Assembly: GCA_026119855.1 (NCBI GenBank)
Contig: JAOWBW010000036.1
Coordinates: 496,001-560,000, forward strand
Direction of reading: 5' to 3'
Source: Campanula takesimana
Lineage: Eukaryota; Streptophyta; Magnoliopsida; Asterales; Campanulaceae
Length of the DNA: 64,000 nucleotides
A program made the translations under genes and the position numbers. Shown here one piece after another: positions 46,457 through 57,323 of the stretch. Position 1 is the first letter of the stretch. Every line of letters begins with the position of its first letter. The notes under the pieces are model-generated. The model saw only the letters and a list, made by a program, of their open reading frames with translations. It had not been told where the DNA came from and did no database searches.

Positions 46457-46748
46457 GTATTTAACCAAATTAGTCATTTAAGGTCACGTGTGGCTAAATT
46501 TCATCAGTTTTTTAGCGAATTTCTTGTCGGGGTGAGCACATTTTGAAAAATGTGAAAGTTCAATGAGAATATTTTGAAAAGCTATAATTCAATGTGAACT
46601 TTTTGACAAAGGTTAAAGTTTAGTGACTAGTGTGTGTTTGGTTTTTGCCACACAACCTAAAATTCCATATATGCGTCTCTGTGTGCGCGCGCGCACGTGC
46701 ATGTGTTGAAATTGCGACTTCATTCTCATATAAATTGTTAATATCATA

Positions 46749-47163
46749 CTCCCTCTGTCTTCGAAAGTGCTTCGCGATCGATAGCTCAGTGAGGAAAGCC
46801 GCCCTGATAGATAGAAAATGTGAGGCCCTACGGGACTGAAGTAGTACAAGGCCCTACGGCGCTGAAGTAGTACAAGGCCTCCCTAGTGGGCTGAAGGAGT
46901 ACAAGGCGCTACGGGTCCCTCTGTCTCGGAAAGTTAGTCCATCTTTTTTCGTTGTTACCACGAAGGAACTTTGAGCAATAATTAAAGCTACTTTTTGTTA
47001 TTATGATAAAATTAAAATTATTATTGATGCACCATTATAAATACTATCAATACCAATTTTTAGATTCACATTAATATAATTAAAACTAGCCTTAATTATT
47101 GCTCAAAGTTTTTTTCGTATTAACAACGAAAAAAGATGAACTATCTTTTTGGGACGGAGGGAG
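46749..47163. mobile_element. Stowaway-type MITE containing an insertion with a short tandem repeat
   Basis: The outer ends CTCCCTCTGTCT (46749, after TA) and GGGACGGAGGGAG (47163, before TA) frame a long fold-back: CATCTTTTTTCGTTGTTACC pairs with TAACAACGAAAAAAGATG. The left arm is interrupted by about 166 bp. The word CCCTCTGTCT occurs at 46751-46760 and again at 46917-46926, on each side of that inserted piece. Confidence 0.75.
46833..46916. repeat. ~27-bp tandem repeat (3.5 copies)
   Basis: GGCCCTACGGGACTGAAGTA followed by GTACAA repeats with small changes (GGCCCTACGGCGCTGAAG, GGCCTCCCTAGTGGGCTGAA). It is GC-rich compared with its surroundings and lies within the piece inserted in the MITE arm. 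Confidence 0.85.
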
Positions 47164-47461
47164 TATGTGAAATCTAATTTAGATATGAATGTTACATGTT
47201 CGAAATATAATTATTTAACATAAGTCGTTACATATTTCTATTACTTTCTTTTTATTCTTTTACGTGGTCTTGCAATGTGTATCCAGAGTTTTTGTCTTAT
47301 GGAGACATTATTGATACTGGACTCGACTTTACCATTTTTATTATTTTCGGTTCAAATAAATCTGTTGAAATTTATTTTCTTCATTTTCAAGAAAACTTAT
47401 TTTAGAGTGCTACCAAACAACAACCGTAAGAAAAATTTCTTGTACTAAGTTTTCTTGAGAA

Positions 47462-50400
47462 ATGGAAACCGGAAAGGCCCCAACCTCCAAAGTTACCGAG
47501 AACCAGTCAAAAAATACTAGTGGCGGTTCCGGCTCTACCTCCACTCCCGCTACCGTTACCGCTCATCTTCACCCAGTGCACGGAGAAAAACCTGTGAATT
47601 TCACCGGGGTCGACTTCAAAAGATGGCAGCACAAGATGCTATTCTACCTAACGACCCTCAACGTACAGAAGTACCTGAAAGAAGCCCCGCCTGATGTGGC
47701 GGAGAATGAGACTGATCCGCTGAGGATCACGGTCAAGGAAACTTGGGACCACGGTAATTTCATGTGTAGAAATTACATACTCAATGGGCTTGATGACTCT
47801 CTCTACAGTGTATACTGTTTAGTGAGTACTGCCAAAGAGTTGTGGGAATCTCTAGAAACGAAGTACAAAATCGAAGATGCCGGGACAAAGAAATTTGTCG
47901 TCGGTAAATTCCTTGACTTTAAGATGATTGATTCCAAACGTGTGGTCAACCAAGTGGAATAGATTCAAATCATACTTCATGAGTTAGCGTCTGAAGGGAT
48001 GATTTTGAATGAACCGTTCAAAGTGGCAGCAATCATAGAGAAACTGCCACCGGGATTGTTTGATTTCAAGAACTACCTGAAGCATAAACGCAAGGAAATG
48101 AAGGTAGAAGAGCTGATCGTCCGACTTCAGATTGAAGAGAATAATCTTTTGCAAGAGGCAAAGTCGAAGGGGAAAGAAGCTAAGGTTCATCTTGCCGAAA
48201 CAAACAATAGCGGCAAGAAGAGGGCTCTCGAGCATGGCAAGAAAAGTCAAGCCAAGAAGTTTAAAGGGGACTGCTACAAGTGTGGACAACCCGGGCATAG
48301 GCCAAAGATTTCCAATTTCCTAAGAAGGACAACAAGAAGGGCAAGGGTCGGGCTCACATCGTCGAGACGGATGATATGGACCTGACGGCTGTGGTGTTTG
48401 AAGCCAACATTGCAACGTTGGACGACAACCCTAAGTAGTGGTGGATAGATATTGGTGCTACCCGCCACATATGTTCTGATAAAGAAAGTTTCTCTTCCTA
48501 TAACCCAATCAACGGAAGGAAATTGTATATGGGAAACTCGGCTACATCCGATGTCGTTGGGCTCGGAAAAGTAGTGTTGAAGATGAGTTATGGAAAGAAG
48601 TTGACTGTGGTGGATGTGCTGCATATCCCTGACATCCGGAAGAATCTTGTCTCCGGCTCATTGTTGAGCAAAGCTGGATTTAGACTAGTATTTGAATCAA
48701 ACAAATTTGTTTTGACCAAAAATGGTCAGTTTATTGGAAAGGGTTACCTCGAGAAAGGCCTTTTCAAGATGAATGTAATGAACGTTGTCCGCCCTGAGGC
48801 AAAGAATAAAAATGTTGTTTCTTATGTTTACTTGTCTGAAAGTTCTAATTTATGGCATGATAGATTAGGACGCGTAAAATTTCAACACAATTAAAAAGTT
48901 AGTGAATCAAGAATTGATACCTAAGTCAAAGTTTGATTCAACTAATAAGTGTGAAATTTGTGTAGAGACAAAAATGGCAAAAACGCCATTTCCCTCGGTA
49001 ATAAGAAACACGAAACCTCTGAAATTAGTTCACACATATATATGTGATCTAAATTTTGTGTAAACTCGAGGTGGGAAAAAGTACTTCGTTACTTTTATAG
49101 ACGATTGCACGAGGTATTGTTATGTATACCTGTTAAGAAGCAAGGATGAAGCCTTAAATGCTTTCATGACTTATAAGAATGAAGTCGAGAATCAACTTAA
49201 TACAACAATTAAGAAGATTCGAAGCGACAGAGGAGGAGAGTATGTTGCGCCGTTTGAAGATATATGTTGGGAATCCGGCATAATTCATCAAACGACTGCA
49301 CCCTATACGCCTCAGTCTAATGGAGTCGCTGAACGCAAAAATTGTACTCTTAAAGAGATGATGAATGCGATGTTGATAAGTTCAGGCTTACCTGATAACT
49401 TGTGGGGGGGAAGCAATCTTATCAGCAAATTACATTCTTAATAAGATACCACACAAGGATAAGAAAGAGACACCTTACGAATTATGGCAATAATCGTAAA
49501 CCGTCTTATAAATATCTTCGAGTGTGGTGGTGTTTGGCTAAGGTCGAAGTACCTAAACCAAAGCAAGTCAAAATCGGTCCTAAAACGATTGACTGTGTTT
49601 TCATCGGATATGCAAGCAATAGTGCTGCTTATCGATTTATAGTACACAAGTCTGATGTTCCTGATATAACAGAAGGAATGACTATAGAATCAAGGAACAC
49701 AGTATTTGTTTGAAACTATATTTCCATCCAAGGAAAGGAATGAAGTAAGTTCTAATAAGAGAACTTATGAAGCTGCTAATGATTATCCTCTAGAAGGAGA
49801 AGAAGAACTAAGGCGCAGCAAGAGAGCAAAAGTGGCTAAAACTTTTGGTCCTGATTTTGTTTCATTCATGTTAGAAAATGAACCAGCATCTGTTAAAGAA
49901 GCATTGTCCAGTCCAGATGCTCCGTTCTGGCAAGAGGCTATTAACAGTGAAATAGATTCCATAATGCAAAATCATACTTGGGAGTTGGTCGATCTCCCTC
50001 CAGGATGTAAACCGTTAGGTTGCAAAAGGATCCTTAAAAGGAAGTATAAGGCTGATGGATCTATTGATAAGTACAAAGCCCGGCTAGTAACCAAAGGGTT
50101 TAGACAAAAGGAGGGATATGATTTCTTTGATACATATTCTCATGTGATTAAGATCACATCCATTCGTGTTCTCATTGCCATTGCAGCTTTGCATAACCTT
50201 GAGATACATCAAATGGATGTGAAGACGGCCTTCTTAAATGGGGACCTAGAAGAAGAGATCTATATGGATCAACCCGAAGGTTTTGTTGCTCCTGGGCAAG
50301 AGAGAAAGGTGTGTAAACTTGTAAAGTGTTTATATGGACTTAAACAAGCACCTAAACAATGACATGAGAAGTTTGACTGAACTATGTTGTCAAATGGCTT

Positions 50401-51420
50401 CAAGATCAATGAGTGTGACAAGTGTGTATACATTAAAGGAACAAGTAACTCTTTTGTTATTGTTTGCCTTTATGTAGACGACATGCTTATAATGGGAAGT
50501 AATCATGATTTAGTCATGAATACTAAAGGTCTATTAAAGAAACATTTTGATATGAAGGACTTGGGAGTAGCTGATGTTATATTAGTAATAAAAATTTCTA
50601 GAACATCCCATGGAATAATCCTATCCCAATCACATTACGTTGAAAATATTATTCAGAAATTCAACGCATATGATAGTCTGTCTTCTAAGACACCTGTAGA
50701 CCTGAGTCTACACTTGACTAAGAATAAAGGGGAACCAGTTTCTCAATTGGAATATGCAAGGATAATTGGTAGTCTGATGTACTTAACCAATTGCACACGT
50801 CCGGATATTGCATATTCAGTGAGTAAACTAAGTAGGTTCACTAGTAATCCAAGTGCAGAGCATTGGAAAGCCTTAACTAAGGTGTTAAGATACCTAAAGT
50901 ATAAATTGGACTATGGTATACTTTATGGTAGATATCCAGCAGTATTAGAAGGATATTAAGATGAAAATTGGATATCGAACACAAAAGACTCCAAGTCTAT
51001 AAGTGGATTTGTATTCACTATTGGTGGAGGAGCAGTGTCATGGAAATCTTCCAAGCAAACGTGTATAGCTAGATCTACAATGGAATCCGAGTTTATTGCT
51101 TTGGACAAAGCAGCGGAAGAAGCCGAATGGATTAAGAACTCCTGGAAGACATTCCGTGTTGGAAAAAACATGTGCCAGCAGTGTTAATTCACTGCGATAG
51201 CCAATCTGCAATTGGAAGGGCACAGAGTAGTATGTACATTGGTAAGTCTAGACATATTCGTCACAGACATAATACCATTAGATAATTGATCTCAAGTGAA
51301 GTTATCACAGTGGACTATGTAAAGTCAAAAGATATCGTAGCGGATCCGTTTACCAAAGGTATAAGTAGAGATCAATTGGAAAAATTGGTAATGGGAATGG
51401 GTTTAAAAATCCACAAATAA
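47462..51420 (+). pseudogene. copia gag-pol polyprotein (Tork-like), several stops
   Basis: The start is METGKAPTSKV. Gag follows with VNFTGVDFKRWQHKMLFYL; a TAG at 47960 interrupts it, but the frame continues to a zinc knuckle CYKCGQPGH. Protease WWIDIGATRHIC comes right after another TAG. Then come integrase (TFIDDCTRYCYVYLL, IRSDRGGEYV, PQSNGVAERKN), reverse transcriptase (MDVKTAFLNGDLEEEIYM, CLYGLKQAP, LYVDDMLIMG) and RNase H (SKSISGFVFTIGGGAVSWKS, STMESEFIALDKA). Frameshifts lie near 48300, 48890 and 49420, and stops near 50361 and 50957. The catalytic motifs remain, so the copy died fairly recently. Confidence 0.92.
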
Positions 51421-51967
51421 ATGAACGATCATAGCGGACACTCAACCTTGAGAACTGGAGATTCCAGAACCTTGGTTCAATGAGACAACCAAGTTATGAA
51501 AGTTCGATTGAAACACTTGGAACTCGTTTCAACTCATTCCTAGACCGTCCAAGTGTAAGTCCATGTAACGGTGGTGAGGTTAAGTCATTGGACTTTTAAT
51601 GATTCCTATACCGGAAAGGTGGAGTATGGCAGGATACTCTTGATAGGAGATCACCTATATAAGTGAGAAGTACATGGACGCTTCTAATTGAACGCTTATG
51701 AAACTAAGATATGGTCCAAGGCCGAAATGGACAAAAACGTGAGAACAAAACAATGTTCGAGCTGTTATTGTGTGAGTACTATTGTCTTGGTTTACACTAT
51801 ACATTCATTGGTTCAAAGCATCACGCTACCAAATGGCTAGTAAATCCGTTAGTATTTTACTACGGAAGGTTCAAGGCCAAAAGCTACCTATCCAGATGCG
51901 ATAATGGTTCACGAGAAAATCCAGACGAATCTGTATACATGCATTAATTGTCATTCATGTGGGGGAT

Positions 51968-53127
51968 TGTTGGAAATTGGTATAGAAATTTAGGTTTGAC
52001 CTAACTTTGACCAAAAATCCAAGAGTATTCATTTTATGGAAAATGAATTTAAGTTGTAAATTATTAATCTACACTCGGAGTAGATTAACGTGGTATATTT
52101 ACTTTCTCAAAACTAATTTCGGGTGAATGAGAAATTAATGCCTAAAGTTAGCAATTTAAGATAATAGTTGAAGAGTAAATAGGCAAAGGGGATTTACATC
52201 CCACATTGCTAAGAAAGGAGAATTCAAGCCAACATATTAATGTGAGCATCTAAGGAGGAGTCATCAAGTTGTATCCTCCTTGGGCTAACCAAGTGGGCTA
52301 TTGGGCCATCCATGCAATTAGTGGACCAAGTGTGCCAATGTTGGACTAGCTCCAAATTGACACATGACCCGCGAACGGCGGAATGGGCGGTTTAGGGCGC
52401 ACTTTGCACTTCGCACGTACGCATCGGTCGCTGGGAGCTGTGGAGCCTTAAACTTTTGTCAAAGTTCGGTTCAGTCCATGGTTCGGTTGGGCTCAGTTCG
52501 GTAGGTTATGGGTTTCTCATGGGTCAGTTGGTGGGCTACACGCGGGTTGGGCGCGACCCAGATCAGAGAGACTCGCCGAGTGGATAAGGGCGTCGGTTCG
52601 GGTGGCGGTTGGAGCCAGACCGACCCGTGTCGGTTCGGTACAGACGTGTCTGGTACTGGTTTGGCCCGCCTGATCTGGTCCCTTCATTCTAATCTGATCG
52701 GATGGTGGAGATCACACCTGGTGGGATTGTGATTATTCCCAAAAGGCACCCCTGCCTCTTCAGAAACTATAAATAGGCCCCTGGATTTGACAAACCCATT
52801 CATCCAATCCATTCTCTCTTCTCTCTAGCATTCTAGCATATTGTTGCATTCTTTTCTTTATTTCAAGTCTGGAAATTCTCAAGCATTAAAGTAGTTCGCC
52901 TGAATTAATATTTTGAAGTGCTTCTAATATTAATTCGAAAGTCGTTTTATCTTAGGGACATTTTGCCAAGACCGTGAGCACTTGTACGGGGCAAATCTGT
53001 CTTACGGAGACAATATTGATACTGGACTCGACTTTACCATTTTTATTATTTTCGGTTCGAATAAATCTGTTGAAATTTATTTTCTTCATTTTCAAGAAAA
53101 CTAATTTTAGAGTGCTACCAAACAACA
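51968..53127 (+). repeat. 3' LTR of the copia element at 47294-53127
   Basis: TGTTGG...CAACA ends, 1160 bp. The TATA region ACTATAAATAGGCCC (about 52767) marks the promoter. The final part (from GTCTTACGGAGAC) is repeated at 47294-47422 with a few differences. Confidence 0.9.
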
Positions 53128-53130
53128 GTT

Positions 53131-55757
53131 TGGGGATATGGGTAATGCAGAATGGAAATGTTCTCATTGCGGTGCATATTTTTGGTATGAAGAAAGGTTG
53201 AATCGTTCTCACAATGCCCACACTCCGAAGTATAGTTTATGTTGTAATCACGAGAAAATAAAAAATTCCATTTCTTAAAGAAGCTCCGTACATTAAAGTG
53301 ACTTTAATATATAAACCGTTTATATATTAATAGAACCTGCTCCCAGCGGGAGTAGAACCTGAGACCTCCCCCCAGGGGAAGCCTCTAATACCAAGTGGAT
53401 ACCACTAGACCAAGAGGTCATTGGTAAAGAAGCTCCGTACATACTTCAACAACTGTTGATTGGAAACTCCGAAAGAAGCAAGCATTATCAGCAAAATATT
53501 CGTTCCTACAATAATATGTTCTCTTTCACATCACTGGGTGGTAAAACTGATAATCAAATCAATCAAAGAAGAGCGATTCCAATTTTTAAGGTCCATGGCC
53601 AAAATTACCACTTAATGGGTACTTTATTACCTGTTAGTAGTAAACCTCCAAAATTTTCTCAACTGTATGTCTATGATACGGAGAATGAAATAAACAACCG
53701 CAAATCATCTGTTAGGTATGTGTCACATTTTCCTGTCACCATTTATCACTTATATATCTTTGTTTCTGCTGAAATGATAATTTTTTTTTTTATTTCTTTC
53801 ATAAATTTTTCAGACCAGATTCAGGTGGTGATGATCTACATGATTCGATTGTTCATGATTTGAAAAATATGCTCGACAATAATAATGTATTGGGGAAATC
53901 TTTTCGTATGGTAAGAGATAAAATTATATTTGAGGGCCATCAAAATGTGAGATTGAAGTTAATTGGGAAATGTGGTTCAGATGGTAGAACGTATAATTTT
54001 TCGTCCGCTTCCGAGGTCGCAATGTTAATTGTTGGGGATGTTGAAGATTGTTTGGGTGAAAGAGATATTTTGATTGAGACTCGATCTAAAAAGCTGAATA
54101 GGATAAATCAATTGAATCTAGTGTATTTGGGGTTGCAATTGCAAGACTCATTACTTTTCCCATATGGAGAAGATGGATATAGGGAAGATATTCCTCTTGT
54201 GACTGCGCGAAATGATAATGGTGGGCGCAAAAACGTTAGTATAAGGGAGTTCTTCACCTTCAGATTACATCAGCGAGAATTAGAGCCAAAAACAATATTA
54301 TTCTCGCGTAGGCTTTTTCAACAATTTGTTCTGGATGCTTACACAATGATAGTCATCTCGACTAACTTATGTTACTTTGCATCAAAAGGAACTTAGATGT
54401 GAGATGTATAAAGGGTTACAGGATGCTTTATTGAGAGGAGATATGGATGCGTCGAATCAAGGGAAACGTATTATACTGCGTTCATCTTCCACAGGAAAGT
54501 GCTAGATATATGATTCAAAACTACCAAGATGCGATGACTATTTGTAAATGGGTTGGGTATACAGATTTATTCTTAACACTTACATGTAATCCAGAGTGGA
54601 CAAAAATTACAAGATTTCTTGAAGCTCCAATGATGCATAGACATTGTTTCGAAGCCTTGGATCGAAGTATGAGAGATGTTTTGAAGAATATTGGAGAAGG
54701 AAGAAGTGAATTACCTTTTGGTGTGAAAACAATTGTTTTTGGTGGAGATTTCCGTCAAATTCTGCCAGTTATTCCTAAAGGAACGAGACAAGATATTGTG
54801 CATACGACTATTAACTCTTCGTACATTTGGTTTAGCTGTACTATTTTAAGATTGACAAGAAATATGAGGTTGCAAAGAAGTGATTCGAATTCGAGTTTGG
54901 CTGAACTTACTGATTATGCTGATTGGATTGCTAAAGTCGGTGATGGTCACATCAATGAGCCCAATGATGGTGTTGCATCGATTGAGATTCCCAAAAAATT
55001 CCTACTCAACAATGTGAATGACCCAATTGACTCAATGGTTAAGAAAATTTATCCGGATATTTGGAGAGCATCTGTAGACATGTCATATTTTGAGGGAAGA
55101 GCTATTTTAGCCCCTACTTTGGATGTCGTAGATTTGGTTAATGATTATATGGTTTCCATAAATGATAAGGAAGGGAGGATTTACTTGAGCTCAGATACAC
55201 CGTGCCATTCTGATGGAACAAAAGATTTTATGAATGATATTCATACCCCAGAATTTTTGAGCAACATCCATTCGTCTGGTCTCCCGAAACATTCATTGTG
55301 CTTAAAGGTTGGTGTTCCGGTAATGCTTATACGCAACATTGATCCCATTCTTGGATTATGTAATGGGACGAGATTGTTTATTACTCGACTAGGTAATCAC
55401 ATTTTAGAAGGGGAAGTTTTATCAGGGAGCCACAGTGGAAGTAAGGTTTTGATCCCAATGATCTCTTTGACTCCATCAGATGCGAGAATTCCTTTCAAGT
55501 TCGAACGTTGTCAATTTCCAGTTGTAGTTTCATATGCGATGTCAATTAACAAGAGTCAAGGGAAATCTTTATCAACAATTGGTGTTATTTTGAAGAAATT
55601 TGTTTTCTGTCATGTGTAACTTTATGTGGCTATATCGCGAGTTACAAATCCAAGAGGTCTTCACATATGGATACCTTTTGATGAGCAACATCAACTTTCA
55701 AATAGCAATTGCACTACAAATGTCGTATTCAAAGAAGTATTCCATAATGTATAATGT
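53131..55757 (+). pseudogene. Helitron Rep/PIF1-type helicase, internally deleted
   Basis: A zinc-binding start HCGAYFWYEER and the typical QNIRSYNNMFSFTSLG and VHGQNYHLMGTLLP follow. A GT-AG intron is at 53716-53813 (joining SSVR to PDSGGDDLHDSIVHDL). Next come LVYLGLQLQDSLLFPYGEDG, the N-terminal Helitron domain (DAMTICKWVGYTDLFLTLTC), and then directly the PIF1 helicase motifs FGGDFRQILPVIPKG, LRLTRNMRL and SYAMSINKSQGKS. The HUH and tyrosine motifs of Rep and helicase motif I are absent, which shows a large internal deletion at about 54700. A TAA at 55617 cuts the last helicase motif, whose frame continues LYVAISRVTNPRGLHIW to 55757. A SINE at 53294-53424 also interrupts it. Confidence 0.9.
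53294..53424 (-). mobile_element. tRNA-derived SINE with 18-bp target duplication
   Basis: On the minus strand: an A-box-like CTTGGTCTAGTGGTA, then a B box GGTTCTACTCC, then an AT-rich tail. It is bracketed by the 18-bp direct repeat TAAAGAAGCTCCGTACAT (53276-53293 and 53425-53442). Removing it with one repeat restores the Helitron frame (IPFLKEAPYILQQL). A pol III-type head plus a long target duplication is typical of SINEs. It is not a functional tRNA. Confidence 0.92.
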
Positions 55758-56014
55758 AGACTTCATATCTATTTTGTAAAAAAATAACTTATCAGATGTT
55801 ACGTATTGTTTTATTTCATGTTTTAATTTAGTACTTCGATTACTATGTTGAAAAATAATAGAATGCCGTGCATCGCACGGATATAATGCCAGTTTAATTA
55901 TAAAATAAATCAAATAAAACCCGCCCTCCACCATTTCTCAACTCTCCACTCCTAATAAGAAGAGTGGGGTTTATTTTCTTCTTTAATTGTTCTTAGATTT
56001 CATTTGATTAACTT

Positions 56015-56091
56015 CTCAAATCTTACATTTATTAATTGTTAAATGCATTTATTAATTGTTAATTTAACAATTAATAAATGTAAGATTTGAG
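56015..56091. repeat. 28-bp perfect inverted repeat (hairpin, 21-base loop)
   Basis: The arms CTCAAATCTTACATTTATTA... (56015-56042) and the reverse complement (56064-56091) are perfect over 28 bases. The loop repeats the inner part of the arm (ATTTATTAATTGTTAA). It lies between the Helitron and SF3B3. Confidence 0.9.
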
Positions 56092-56154
56092 GTTACAATA
56101 GTTGTGTTGTTGTTTTTTAATTGTTGTTCATTTAATAAATTTCTCTCTATTTTT

Positions 56155-56240
56155 GAGAGCGTTGTTTTCTCTCAATTGTTGAGAGCCGTTGTTTTCTCTC
56201 CACTGTTGAGAGCTATTGTTTTCTCTCCATTGTTGAGAGT
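56155..56240. repeat. ~28-bp tandem repeat (3 copies)
   Basis: GTTGTTTTCTCTCAATTG followed by TTGAGAGCC repeats three times with few changes; each unit itself can fold (CTCTC...GAGAG). It is AT- and pyrimidine-rich and lies 1.1 kb upstream of SF3B3. Confidence 0.85.
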
Positions 56241-56853
56241 CTATGTTTATTTCCTTCTTTGTTTGTTGTTTCTATCATTTTGCAATTGCGACCAATATCA
56301 CATTCGTTCACAATGAAGGGACTGTTACTGTTCTTGCTACAAAAATATGTTTTATAGATTTTGAGATGTCTGGTGAACGTTTTATCGTTAACCCAGATTT
56401 CCCAGTATATCAAGATCTCAACGCAATATTTTATCCGATAAGGGTTTTCTTAAATGCTAAATGGAGGCAGTGTCCATGTTTTACTTGGAGTAAAATCCGC
56501 AGTATTGTAGTTTAAGGAATGTAACTTCTAATGATATTTGGAATGAGTCTCCGGTCTTTGTGAAGTGCCATCTTTTACTTATTATGAATGAAAGTGATTT
56601 TGTTGTTTGCTAAAAAAAATATTAAAATAAGAGTGGGGTTTATAGTGTTCGGGTATGGAACCGCTGCGCCGAAATTAGGTGCACCGCTGCACCGATATAA
56701 AAGTTGCACAACGTATTGTAAAACCTTTTTTTACACAACGTTTTAGTGCACTACACAATGTAAAAACAACCGAAAAGGTGTTAGCTCTTGAAAAACGTTT
56801 TACATTTGCAAGTACACGATTTTACGTTAGATTAGACAGAAATCCATGGTGTT
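56241..56853. other. Upstream region of SF3B3, no gene supported
   Basis: A short open frame (56243-56515) has no family motif I recognise. A TATA-like GATATAAAAG is at about 56693-56702. The sequence next to it is the likely promoter region of SF3B3, but the start site cannot be fixed. Confidence 0.4.
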
Positions 56854-57207
56854 TAGGGATGACCAAACCGGTCAGGAACAGGGAAACCGGACCGGAGAAG
56901 CCCGGAACCGGAGCAAACCGGAGCAAACCGGGGAGTAAACCGGAACCGGAACCGCCAGTCATCCGGGACAAGGTTCACATAAATGGCGAACCGGACCGGA
57001 ACCAGACCCGGACCAGAAATCCCTTGTTTTTCAATAATTTTTAACTTGTTTATTCATTATTGATTGGAACCGGACTGGAACCGTACCGGAACCGGATTGT
57101 GATAACCGGAACCGGATCCGGGGTAAGCAAAGGCCGGTTAAGTTTCACCTATATGCCGAACCGGAACCTGCGGTTCCGAACCAGAACCGGAACCGGAGTT
57201 GGCCATA
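56854..57207. mobile_element. hAT-type MITE (354 bp) in the leader of SF3B3
   Basis: The left end TAGGGATGACCAAACCGG and the right end, inverted TATGGCCAACTCCGG, are imperfect TIRs. A perfect 8-bp duplication ATGGTGTT is at 56846-56853 and 57208-57215. The interior is made of CCGGAACCGGA repeats. It ends 116 bases before the SF3B3 start codon. Confidence 0.92.
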
Positions 57208-57244
57208 ATGGTGTTCGACTTCGAATCTTCCCTTCCGTTTTCAA

Positions 57245-57247
<3 letters not shown>

Positions 57248-57278
<31 letters not shown>
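57248..57278. repeat. (CT)n microsatellite in the SF3B3 5' leader
   Basis: About 15 CT units run just upstream of AAAACCCTAGGG, 46 bases before the start codon. Pyrimidine-rich CT runs are common in plant 5' leaders. Confidence 0.95.
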
Positions 57279-57279
<1 letters not shown>

Positions 57280-57323
57280 AAACCCTAGGGTTTTTCCCTA
57301 TCTCCATTCTAGGGTTCGTAGCT

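Larger units (their letters stand above)
33894..46649. mobile_element. Old TIR element (~0.5 kb) split by two retrotransposon insertions
   Basis: The left part (33894-34163) begins GGCAAAAAC, soon followed by CGCTAAACTTTAACCTTT and, further in, AAATGTGCTCAC. The right part (46462-46649) reads the same when inverted: GGCAAAAACC, CACTAAACTTTAACCTTTG and AAATGTGCTCACC. These long, imperfect TIRs show one ancient element. A TRIM-like element (34164-35722) and a copia element (35789-46456), each with its own 5-bp duplication, inserted into it. A 61-bp segment of the host element (35728-35788) survives between them. Confidence 0.7.
47294..53127 (+). mobile_element. Ty1/copia LTR retrotransposon with a truncated 5' LTR
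   Basis: The 3' LTR (51968-53127, 1160 bp) begins TGTTGGAAATTGG after the G-rich polypurine tract (GTGGGGGAT) and ends CCAAACAACA. Only the last about 129 bp of the 5' LTR remain (47294-47422), matching the end of the 3' LTR. No initiator tRNA-Met primer-binding site follows it. Gag-pol is between, with stops. The right side abuts Helitron coding sequence at 53128, so the element inserted into that Helitron. A deletion then removed most of the 5' LTR and the flanking Helitron 5' part. Confidence 0.92.
53128..55892 (+). mobile_element. Helitron, degenerate, with helicase and 3' hairpin
   Basis: Coding sequence for a Rep/helicase protein ends at about 55757. The 3' end has a perfect 6-bp stem hairpin (CCGTGCATCGCACGG, 55866-55880), then an 8-base spacer and CCAG before a T (55889-55892). 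That is close to the CTRR-T rule of Helitrons, with one mismatch. The 5' part is missing because a copia element inserted into it and its left flank was later deleted. Confidence 0.75.

Noticed and set aside
53294..53424. Functional tRNA gene on the minus strand
   Set aside because: No full cloverleaf is visible. Target duplications and the AT tail fit a SINE.
56243..56515. 90-codon frame upstream of SF3B3
   Set aside because: No family motif and no conserved context; not supported as a gene.
57060..57323. In-frame N-terminal extension of SF3B3
   Set aside because: The upstream codons come from the hAT MITE and the CT run. The protein family starts at MYLYNLTLQQ, so the start at 57324 was used.
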